A DNA stretch of 64,000 nt from Planctomycetota bacterium (lineage in GTDB: Bacteria > Planctomycetota > JAMOSO01): contig JAMOSO010000071.1 in NCBI GenBank assembly GCA_027063065.1, positions 1 through 64,000 on the forward strand. Direction: 5' to 3'. The notes below the pieces were generated by a model. That model ran no database searches. It was given only the letters and a program-made list of their open reading frames with translations, and was not told the origin of the DNA. Shown here in pieces: positions 25,470 to 32,352 of the stretch (its first letter is position 1; every line of letters starts with the position of its first letter). The translations under genes and the position numbers were made by a program.

Positions 25470-26106
25470 TATCTAAAGAAAAACAGACATAAAAAATTTG
25501 TCTGCCCATAGCTATATGGCGTTTTTCGTAGACGGTTTCAATTAAAACCTCTTCGTCTTGACTTGGATTGTTTTTTAAATCTCGTATAAGGCTATGTATG
25601 CGAATGCCTTTGGTTGTGTTTAATGTTTCTATTGTATATTCAAATAATTCAGGATTGTCGGTTTTAAAATGTAACAGAGAAGTATCTTTAAATATGCAAC
25701 GGTAACATTCTAAAAACCTTGGAGAAGTCAAACGCCTGCTGGCCTTTGCTGGGAACGGATCAGAAAACGGTATCCATGCGCAATCTAATTCATTAGGCAT
25801 AAAATAGTTGTCTAAAAATTCGCAACGTATTCTTAAAAAAGCAACATTTGTTAAGTTTTCTTCTATGGCGGTTAAAGCGCCTCGCCAAATCCTTGCCCCT
25901 TTGATGTCGATACCTATAAAGTTTCTATTTGGATATTTTTTAGCTAGTGCCAAAGTGTAATCACCATATCCACAGCCTATTTCAATTGTAATGGGATTGT
26001 TGTTTTTAAAGTAACTTTGCCAGTTGCCTTTTATTTTGTCATCTGTTTGAAAGACATTGGGCATTTGGTCAATTTCATTAAATTTTTTTTGTTTATTTCT
26101 AGCCAT
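25456..26106 (-). CDS. trmB: tRNA (guanine-N7-)-methyltransferase
   Basis: 216 residues. SAM-binding motif I is IEIGCGYGDYTLALA, followed by FIGIDIKGARIWRG. It methylates G46 of tRNAs. The usual FPDPWPKKRH motif is replaced by FSDPFPAKASRRLTSPRFLE, a variant closer in wording to the Bacteroidota type (FPDP, RLT, FL) than to the proteobacterial one. Ends with YEKRHIAMGRQIFYVCF. Converges with the hydrolase gene. The region upstream holds a candidate small RNA whose terminator would prevent read-through into trmB. Confidence 0.92.
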   Translation of the reverse strand: MARNKQKKFNEIDQMPNVFQTDDKIKGNWQSYFKNNNPITIEIGCGYGDYTLALAKKYPNRNFIGIDIKGARIWRGALTAIEENLTNVAFLRIRCEFLDNYFMPNELDCAWIPFSDPFPAKASRRLTSPRFLECYRCIFKDTSLLHFKTDNPELFEYTIETLNTTKGIRIHSLIRDLKNNPSQDEEVLIETVYEKRHIAMGRQIFYVCFSLDTIDN

Positions 26107-26164
26107 GGCGAGTTATTGTGTTGATTTTAGGCGTATGGTCAAGTATTCAATGGGTTTTCTGTAT

Positions 26165-26196
26165 AATAAAAAACCCCAACTTAAAAGTTGGGGTTT
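26165..26196 (-). terminator. Minus-strand Rho-independent terminator
   Basis: AAACCCCAACT (26171-26181) pairs with AGTTGGGGTTT (26186-26196), 4-base loop. On the minus strand the stem is followed by TTTATT, giving a run of six T with the stem end; on the plus strand no T-run follows. Confidence 0.85.
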
Positions 26197-26292
26197 CGTT
26201 AAAAGAGCTCCGCGACCGTAGTCCAAGATAGTTTTAAAATTCGTTCGTGGCCTTTTAACTGTCTATAGGTTAGTGTTAAAAAAAAATTTTTC
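26165..26292 (-). ncRNA. Candidate small RNA with its own promoter and terminator
   Basis: Minus strand: an extended -10 box TGTTAAAAT (26299-26307) with TTGACA upstream (26324-26329), spacer 19. The predicted transcript of about 128 bases ends in a GC-rich hairpin plus six T (26165-26196). Inside it, GTTAAAAG (26252-26259) and CTTTTAAC (26198-26205) can close an exact 8-bp stem around GGCCACGAACG, GGACTACGGTCGCGGAGCTC and flanking bases. The GC content is far above the surrounding A/T-rich spacer. I do not recognise a known class; 6S, SRP, tmRNA and RNase P motifs are not evident. Confidence 0.5.
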
Positions 26293-26298
26293 AAAAAA

Positions 26299-26329
26299 AT
26301 TTTAACATTTGTAGTTAACTCGTTGTCAA
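26299..26329 (-). promoter_or_regulatory. Predicted minus-strand promoter of the candidate small RNA
   Basis: TTGACA (reads on minus at 26329-26324), 19-base spacer, TAAAAT (26304-26299) preceded by TGT, an extended -10. The spacing is long, which the TG extension may offset. Confidence 0.5.
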
Positions 26330-26443
26330 ATAAGGGTTTAGTTATAAAGTTTTTTTCCGTTGATAATTAATAGTATTTTTTGACTTAAGTTTTATTAAGC
26401 AAAGTCGATAAAAAGGCTATACGAGGTGTTATTTGGGGGTTAG

Positions 26444-27295
26444 ATGGATAAACAAAAATGTGATGCTTGTGGTGAAATACTTGCAAATGATGCATTTGTA
26501 TGTAGCAGTTGCGGTTCATTGGTACGTGATATTGATGAAATTAATGAGGATACAGATAAAGCAATTAAATCGCAATTTTATGAACGTCGCCGCCGTGAAA
26601 GAACACCAGATTATGAGCATGCTATCAAAAAAACACATATTTTGTTTTTGGTTTTGGGTGCAGTCTTAACGGTTTTATTTGTGATGATGTTTATGGCATC
26701 TAAATCACGCAAGGATAATCTTAGTACTTCTTCTGATAAAATAGCTAAGGAAACCAAGACAGTAGCTAAAGCACGTGTTAAATTAGAGGGAGAGTTAAAT
26801 GCTATAAAGGTAGTCGCTGATTTAAGTGAGCCAGGACGTGATTTTTATATAGTGCCTAATTTAGCAACAGTAGATGTTAAATTATCTGTTGCTACAGTTT
26901 TAGCTACAGGTAAACCAACTTTAGATAAAAATGGTAAGGGTCGTATATCACTTAAACCAATTTCAGATCCTTATGCACCTATTATTGCTGATATTTTTTA
27001 TAAAGATGGTAAACCTTTTAGGGTTTTAATTCCTAAAAATATAGAGCGTATTAAAAAAATTAATGGGGCAGAGTTAGAGGTGATTTCTAAGTTTAATTAT
27101 ATGTTTGAACAAAAACGTCAACAGCTTAGTCCAGAAGAGATTGATGAATTGCGTAGGCAAATAACCGAAGACGCAGGTTATGATTATGATGCAGAAGTTG
27201 GTTCTGGATTTTGGCGAGCTTGTTACGAGTCTGAGTTATGGCGTGAGGAGTATCCTCTTTCTGCATTTTTTGGCTTAGTGCAAAAAAACAAATAG
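26444..27295 (+). CDS. Zinc-ribbon single-pass membrane protein of unknown function
   Basis: 283 residues. The first 24 residues carry two CxxC pairs (CDACGE and CSSCGS), a zinc ribbon of the cytoplasmic type common at the front of membrane proteins. A charged linker (FYERRRRERTPDYEHA) leads to one membrane helix (about 66-86, ILFLVLGAVLTVLFVMMFMA), and about 195 residues would lie outside the cytoplasm: a beta-rich domain (VAKARVKLEGELNAIKVVAD, VKLSVATVLATGKPTL) and a helical, charged end with FEQKRQQLSPEEIDELRRQI. I do not recognise the outer domain. Converges with the glycosyltransferase gene, 2 bases apart. Confidence 0.75.
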   Translation: MDKQKCDACGEILANDAFVCSSCGSLVRDIDEINEDTDKAIKSQFYERRRRERTPDYEHAIKKTHILFLVLGAVLTVLFVMMFMASKSRKDNLSTSSDKIAKETKTVAKARVKLEGELNAIKVVADLSEPGRDFYIVPNLATVDVKLSVATVLATGKPTLDKNGKGRISLKPISDPYAPIIADIFYKDGKPFRVLIPKNIERIKKINGAELEVISKFNYMFEQKRQQLSPEEIDELRRQITEDAGYDYDAEVGSGFWRACYESELWREEYPLSAFFGLVQKNK

Positions 27296-27297
27296 CC

Positions 27298-28935
27298 CTA
27301 TAAAAGATTTTTTAATAATATTTCAAATTCTGTTGTCCAGTTTTTGTTATTTATGGTTTTTAAATGATTGTTTATTTTGTCTTTTAAATAGCTAGTGCCA
27401 TTTTTAATAAACAAATCGGCTTGTGATAAATATTGTTGTTTGGTAGTAGTTATGCAGTCTGTTAAGTTAAAGCTATGCAAAAAGGCACTTGAGGTACGTT
27501 TGACATGCGTGTCGCCCTGTAATGTTAGCACTGGCACACCCATAGCTAAAATTTCACAAGTGGTTGTAGTTCCATTGTATGGGTAAGTATCTAAACAAAA
27601 CTCGCAGGCTATAATGTTTTGACGGTGGCGCATTATATCTTTTTCGCCAGGCAATATAGTAATGCGGTTTTTATTAATATTTACGCTTAGGTCTTTTAAT
27701 AATCTTTGTTTTGTATCTTCTAACTTAAAGTTTCTGGAACTTATGATTAAATGAACTTTGGGATTGTTTTGTAAAATTTGATTCCAAAGAGCAATGAGTT
27801 TAGGGTTTAACTTAGCGATATTATTAAAAGAGCCAATAATATAACAATCTTCAGGTATATTTAATTGTTGTTTTAAATTAATTGTGTTTGGTGGCTTTTT
27901 AAAAGGAATAAATGGTAAAAAAATATGTTTTGGCATTCTGATTAAAATTTCACTATATAAATTTTGGGCATCTGGCAAATCTACTAATGTGTCACTTAAT
28001 CTAAAATCAATTTCTTTAAGTCCAGTAGTATTTGGGTATCCCCAAGCAGTGATTATTTTAGGTGCTGGTTTTAATTTGCAAATTTCTAACCCATTATTTT
28101 GTGTATGTCCCGCACATTCAATTAATATATTTAGCTGATGATTGTAAATTGTTAAGGCAGCGTCTTTGGGTGACAGATTACTTATGTCGATAACTTTAAA
28201 ATGTTTTTGAAACCATATTGATAATTCATCATTGTATGTCTTTAAAGAAAATAAAGTTATGTCAAAATCTTTACTATGATTACTGATTATTTCTTTTAAA
28301 AATAATCCAACAGAATGCTGTCTAAAATCAGGCGATAGATAGCCTATATGGATGTTTGTGTTATCAGATTTGTGTTGGTTAAAATTTTTAAAATAGTTTG
28401 AAGTTTGATTTAGATCACCCCATAATTTATGTATGTTTGCTATGGTATTGGCTGGCAAATCTAAATAGTGTAAGTGTAACAACGTAAGATCTAAATCGTG
28501 ATATTCCGCTTGAGAAAATGTAGTATTGCATAAGCCTTGAAAAACTATATCACTTAATTGCCATTTGTAAATTAAGGGTGCTATAGCTATCCAGTGTAGG
28601 TATGTTACAGCAGGCGTATGATGATTAGTTAGTAAGCGGTGGATATATTTTAAGGCAGATGGTAAATCTCCTAAATTAGCTTTTAATTTTATTAATTCCA
28701 ATAAGCTTATTTCAATATTGTGCGAAGTAGCTTTATTATTATGTACTATAAAGTATTCTAAAGATTTACAGGCCTCATTTAACAAACCTAAATCCAGTTG
28801 CATAATACCACAATAAAATGGTATTTCTGCGATAGGTGGTAAGCTTTGAAGCTTTTGCAACGCCATTTTTGTATGGCCATTTTGAAACAACTTTAATCCT
28901 TCTCGATAAATTGTTATTAGCTCTTTTTTTTGCAT
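27298..28935 (-). CDS. TPR plus OGT-like (GT41) glycosyltransferase
   Basis: 545 residues. TPR-like helices fill about the first 190 residues. The rest matches the SPINDLY/O-GlcNAc-transferase catalytic family: IGYLSPDFRQHSVGLFL, LNILIECAGHTQNNGLEICK, APKIITAWGYPNTTGLKEIDFRL, IIGSFNNIAKLNPKLIALW and the UDP-binding LDTYPYNGTTTTCEILAMGVPVLTL. Bacterial members glycosylate proteins, often flagellins or adhesins. The neighbouring flagellar genes and the TPR-sulfotransferase (32.3-34.1 kb) suggest a surface-protein modification role; the target is not visible. Confidence 0.88.
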   Translation of the reverse strand: MQKKELITIYREGLKLFQNGHTKMALQKLQSLPPIAEIPFYCGIMQLDLGLLNEACKSLEYFIVHNNKATSHNIEISLLELIKLKANLGDLPSALKYIHRLLTNHHTPAVTYLHWIAIAPLIYKWQLSDIVFQGLCNTTFSQAEYHDLDLTLLHLHYLDLPANTIANIHKLWGDLNQTSNYFKNFNQHKSDNTNIHIGYLSPDFRQHSVGLFLKEIISNHSKDFDITLFSLKTYNDELSIWFQKHFKVIDISNLSPKDAALTIYNHQLNILIECAGHTQNNGLEICKLKPAPKIITAWGYPNTTGLKEIDFRLSDTLVDLPDAQNLYSEILIRMPKHIFLPFIPFKKPPNTINLKQQLNIPEDCYIIGSFNNIAKLNPKLIALWNQILQNNPKVHLIISSRNFKLEDTKQRLLKDLSVNINKNRITILPGEKDIMRHRQNIIACEFCLDTYPYNGTTTTCEILAMGVPVLTLQGDTHVKRTSSAFLHSFNLTDCITTTKQQYLSQADLFIKNGTSYLKDKINNHLKTINNKNWTTEFEILLKNLL

Positions 28936-28979
28936 TTATTGAGTTTAATCATTTAAAAGTCGCAAACAAAGGACAAATA

Positions 28980-29007
28980 TTGAATTTTAGCCCTTTTTTG
29001 TTAAAAT
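28980..29007 (+). promoter_or_regulatory. Predicted promoter of aroG
   Basis: TTGAAT (28980-28985), 16-base spacer, TAAAAT (29002-29007) with TG one base upstream (extended -10). Confidence 0.5.
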
Positions 29008-29040
29008 ATTTTTTTATTATTATCCTTATGAAAGAAAATT

Positions 29041-30090
29041 ATGTTAAAAATAGACAATGTTAATGTAAAAAGTATCGAACCATTGATGTCTCCTAATAGC
29101 CTTAAATCTGAATATTCAATTAGTAGCGATGTAGTTGAGCAAATAAATCGTTCTCGCAATGATGTTTATAATATTATTAATCATCACGATTCACGTTTTT
29201 TGGTAATTACAGGGCCTTGTTCAATTCATGATGAAAAAATGGCATATGAATATGCTCAAAAATTGATAAAACTGCGTGCTGAAGTTGGCAATAAGATTAT
29301 GCTTTTAATGAGAGTATATTTTGAAAAACCACGCACTACAGTTGGTTGGAAGGGTTTGATTAATGATCCTGATTTAAACGGTACTTTAAATATTGCCAAG
29401 GGTTTGGCAAAGGCGCGTACTATTTTAACATCTATAGCAGAAATGGGTTTGCCAATAGCAACAGAATTTTTAGATCCGATTTCACCGCAGTATTATTCTG
29501 ATTTAATTAGTTGGGTTGCTATTGGTGCGCGTACCACAGAAAGTCAAACGCATCGCGAAATGGCCAGTGGCGTTTCGGCTCCTGTTGGCTATAAAAATGG
29601 TACAAGAGGTAATTTAGATGTAGCTTTTAATGCTATGGAATCGGCTAGGCATTCGCATAGTTTTATTGGTATTGATGGCGAAGGTCGGGTAGGGACAGTA
29701 CATACTTTAGGCAATAAAGGGGGGCATTTAGTTTTGCGAGGTGGTAGTGATGGAGCTAATTATGATGCTAAATCTATTAATATAGCCGAAGAAGGCTTGC
29801 GTAATTCAGGTGCAAATGAGGCTATTATTGTTGATTGTTCGCATGCTAATTCTTCTAAGGATCATAATCGTCAAGGTGTAGTATTAAAGGATATTTTATC
29901 ACAAAAGCAAGCTGGTAATAAATCTATTGTAGGGTTGATGCTTGAAAGTAATCTAGCAGCTGGTAATCAAAAAGTGCCTGAAGATGTAAAATTATTAAAA
30001 TATGGAGTATCCATTACAGATGCCTGTATTGATTGGGATACAACAGAAACTTTAATTAGGGATTTAGCTAAGGGTTTGCCTAACGTATAA
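29041..30090 (+). CDS. aroG: 3-deoxy-7-phosphoheptulonate (DAHP) synthase, class I
   Basis: 349 residues, typical of the AroF/G/H type. Condenses PEP and erythrose 4-phosphate, first step of the shikimate pathway. Motifs: VITGPCSIHDEKMAYEYA, LLMRVYFEKPRTTVGWKG, GARTTESQTHREMASG, VGYKNGTRGNLDVAFNAM, VDCSHANSSKDH and VGLMLESNLAAGNQ. E. coli paralogues are feedback-inhibited by aromatic amino acids; the isoform cannot be told from sequence, so the symbol is a family label. The next gene starts on the last base of its stop. Confidence 0.94.
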   Translation: MLKIDNVNVKSIEPLMSPNSLKSEYSISSDVVEQINRSRNDVYNIINHHDSRFLVITGPCSIHDEKMAYEYAQKLIKLRAEVGNKIMLLMRVYFEKPRTTVGWKGLINDPDLNGTLNIAKGLAKARTILTSIAEMGLPIATEFLDPISPQYYSDLISWVAIGARTTESQTHREMASGVSAPVGYKNGTRGNLDVAFNAMESARHSHSFIGIDGEGRVGTVHTLGNKGGHLVLRGGSDGANYDAKSINIAEEGLRNSGANEAIIVDCSHANSSKDHNRQGVVLKDILSQKQAGNKSIVGLMLESNLAAGNQKVPEDVKLLKYGVSITDACIDWDTTETLIRDLAKGLPNV

Positions 30091-30644
30091 TGTTTGGCAC
30101 GCAAGATATAAATAACTGGTGGCCGTTTTTAGTTTTTTTAGCGGCCACTGGTATGTTGTTTTTTCGCTTGCGTTTAAGAAATGCTATGCAAAAGACTTCT
30201 TCGCGAGAGGAGGGTTTAGAGCGTTTAAAAGAATCAAATCGTCGAAAATCATTAGAGGGTATGTTGGTAGAGATTCACGATATTAACAGAGAATTAACAG
30301 CCCGTGTAGATAATAAATTATCCATAGTAAGTACTATAATTAAAAATATAGAAAATACCCCACAAGATAAAAATCTTATAAGTAAAATTGACATTTTAGA
30401 ATCTCGTATAGTTGAGTTAGAAAAACGTTTAGGCGTTTTAGAAGACGGTACACAAACTAAGGTAGATTTAGATACGCAACAATGTATGTATGAACGACAA
30501 AATCGTCATGCGGAAGTCTTTAAGTTATTTAAAGATGGTTTGACCTCTTTGGAAATTGCAGAACAGGTTGGACGTCAAAGAGGCGAAATAGAATTGATTT
30601 TAGGTTTAGGTGGGATTGATGCAAGTTCCAACACAACAGTCTAA
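30090..30644 (+). CDS. DUF2802-family protein, membrane anchored with coiled coil
   Basis: 184 residues. An N-terminal membrane helix (WWPFLVFLAATGMLFFRL, about 9-27) is followed by a charged coiled coil (about 35-125) and a C-terminal helix-turn-helix-like segment (LTSLEIAEQVGRQRGEIELILGLGG) matching DUF2802. This family is often encoded beside flagellar and chemotaxis genes in Gram-negatives. It overlaps the end of aroG by one base, and the next gene, FliK-like, starts inside its 3' end, so a flagellar association holds here too. Function unknown. Confidence 0.75.
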   Translation: MFGTQDINNWWPFLVFLAATGMLFFRLRLRNAMQKTSSREEGLERLKESNRRKSLEGMLVEIHDINRELTARVDNKLSIVSTIIKNIENTPQDKNLISKIDILESRIVELEKRLGVLEDGTQTKVDLDTQQCMYERQNRHAEVFKLFKDGLTSLEIAEQVGRQRGEIELILGLGGIDASSNTTV

Positions 30645-32091
30645 GTTATTAGATTTGTTGACAATTAAATTAAGTGATAAATTACAACAGGAATTAAAAA
30701 TACCTTCCAGATTGCGTGTGCCTTTTAGTAAAATAGTTGAAGGCGAAATATTGTTAAACGAATCTGAAAAAATTTCACAAAATCAATTTAGCAAAACGCC
30801 CATTGATTTGCCAAGTGTAAACACACTTTTAAAAAATAGCATAAGTGGTCAAAAGTTAATAAATGATTTATATAGTTTTGCCAAGCCTGCCGAGTTGCAA
30901 AAGGGTAATTTTGATTTGGTTAAAGATATCAGAAGTTTTTTAACTAAACAGTTAGATGTTTATTTATTACAAAGTAAGCCGTTAAAGCAACTAGATAGCA
31001 TTATTACCGATGTTAAAAATTTGCAAAAAAAAGTAAGTAATAATTTAGATAACTCTTTTAATACTTCGTTTAAAACTATTCTTGCTACATCAACGGACAT
31101 AAATATACCTATTAAAGAAATTGTAAATACGGTTTTGCAAATGCAACCTGATGAGCTTGATACAGAACTATCAAAGTCATCGCCCATATTATTAAAGAAT
31201 ATTGCCAATGCTTTGGAAGCAGAATTTTTAAAACAAGCGAGTCCAGATTTAAAAGATGCATATACTAAACTTACTAAATTAATATTTGATAATTCACCTG
31301 ATGATGTAAAATTATTAAAGACTATAGGTGTTTTATTAGAAAGACAGCCACAATTAAGAGCTATTGAAAAAACTTTAAGAAGAGTATTAATATTGGTAAA
31401 TAAAAGTATAAAAACTAAATCCATTACAAGTGGTATATTAAAAAATATTGATAAATTTACGCAAAATAAAATCCAATATAAAACAGATTTATTGTTGGAT
31501 ACATTAATGTCTTTGCCAGAGGTGGATATCCCTAAAACTTTAGAAACTTTTATGCCATTATTGCCCAAACAGCAGTTTGGATTATTGGCACAATTATTGG
31601 GTTTAAGTTTAAAGCGAGAGTCCAATTTAATAAATGACGATTCTGCAATACAGTTAATTAAAGATGCAATGACTGAATTAGATGTTTTAGATGATGAAAT
31701 TGTAACTCGCAAATTACAGTCTTTATTTTTGTCTACAGATGATAAGACTCTTGATTTTATATTTCCATTTGATAAACAAATACACCGTGCTTTGATTACT
31801 AGGCACAAATCACAAGGCTCTTCAAAAATAGATGATATACCTAGGTGGAGTATCCATTTATCTTTACCAAAATTAGGACATATACGAGTTGAATTAACTA
31901 CATCTAATAAATTTTTGCAAATTGGCTTTAATTGTAGTATGCAAGAGACGGTTGAGTTTTTAAAAAACAATCGGCAAGAATTAGAGTGTAAATTACAAAG
32001 ATTAGGTTTTGTTTCTAGGATATCTTACTGTTTTGACGATTCTTATGAGCAAAGTAATAAAATGTCAAGTACAATGGATTTGCAAGCATGA
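30619..32091 (+). CDS. fliK: FliK-like flagellar hook-length control protein
   Basis: 490 residues from ATG 30619, preceded by AGGTGGG (30607-30613); an upstream GTG at 30610 is possible. Long helical and variable middle part, and a C-terminal domain of the Flg_hook type at about 405-475 (WSIHLSLPKLGHIRVELTTS, LQIGFNCSMQETVEFLKNNR, QELECKLQRLGF). FliK-like proteins measure hook length and switch the export gate substrate specificity through FlhB. The next gene encodes exactly the FlhB C-terminal domain it would contact. Overlaps DUF2802 by 26 bases and the next gene by 4. Confidence 0.8.
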   Translation: MQVPTQQSKLLDLLTIKLSDKLQQELKIPSRLRVPFSKIVEGEILLNESEKISQNQFSKTPIDLPSVNTLLKNSISGQKLINDLYSFAKPAELQKGNFDLVKDIRSFLTKQLDVYLLQSKPLKQLDSIITDVKNLQKKVSNNLDNSFNTSFKTILATSTDINIPIKEIVNTVLQMQPDELDTELSKSSPILLKNIANALEAEFLKQASPDLKDAYTKLTKLIFDNSPDDVKLLKTIGVLLERQPQLRAIEKTLRRVLILVNKSIKTKSITSGILKNIDKFTQNKIQYKTDLLLDTLMSLPEVDIPKTLETFMPLLPKQQFGLLAQLLGLSLKRESNLINDDSAIQLIKDAMTELDVLDDEIVTRKLQSLFLSTDDKTLDFIFPFDKQIHRALITRHKSQGSSKIDDIPRWSIHLSLPKLGHIRVELTTSNKFLQIGFNCSMQETVEFLKNNRQELECKLQRLGFVSRISYCFDDSYEQSNKMSSTMDLQA

Positions 32092-32351
32092 GTAAGCGAC
32101 AGGTTGCGGTTGCTTTGGGATATGATAGCGACACTATGCCAGCTCCAAAAGTTTTGGCAAAAGGTGGTGGCGTTATTGCAGATAAAATCATCGCCCTTGC
32201 AAAAGAGCAGGGTATACCTATTCAGAGCAATGAAGCCTTGGTGTCTTCTTTACAGCAATTAGATTTGGGAGTAATTATTCCAGAAGAGTTATACGAGGCG
32301 GTAGTTGAATTATTAGTTTTTATGATGCAATTAGAAAAATCTAGGATGTGA
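32088..32351 (+). CDS. Stand-alone FlhB C-terminal-like domain (FhlB/YlqH family)
   Basis: 87 residues. VAVALGYDSDTMPAPKVLAKGGG, ADKIIALAKEQGIPI and LGVIIPEELYEAVVELLVFM match the cytoplasmic FlhB/YscU domain after the NPTH cleavage site; no membrane part and no NPTH. Such short paralogues (YlqH, FhlB) occur in several phyla, and FhlB can substitute partly for the cleaved FlhB tail. ATGA overlap with the FliK-like gene indicates a joint role in the hook-length switch. The full-length FlhB is not in the window. Confidence 0.85.
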   Translation: MSKRQVAVALGYDSDTMPAPKVLAKGGGVIADKIIALAKEQGIPIQSNEALVSSLQQLDLGVIIPEELYEAVVELLVFMMQLEKSRM

Positions 32352-32352
32352 T

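Noticed and set aside
26165-26300. 6S RNA, tmRNA or SRP RNA in the trmB upstream spacer
   Set aside because: Size and the internal motifs do not match any of these classes as I know them, so I list it only as an unclassified candidate.
28836-29063. Short plus-strand frame overlapping the glycosyltransferase start and the aroG start
   Set aside because: Mostly complementary to the GT41 gene, no ribosome site, not recognised.
30960-31970. 336-codon minus-strand frame inside the FliK-like gene
   Set aside because: No ribosome site or family pattern, while the plus-strand frame has the Flg_hook domain and coupling to its neighbours.
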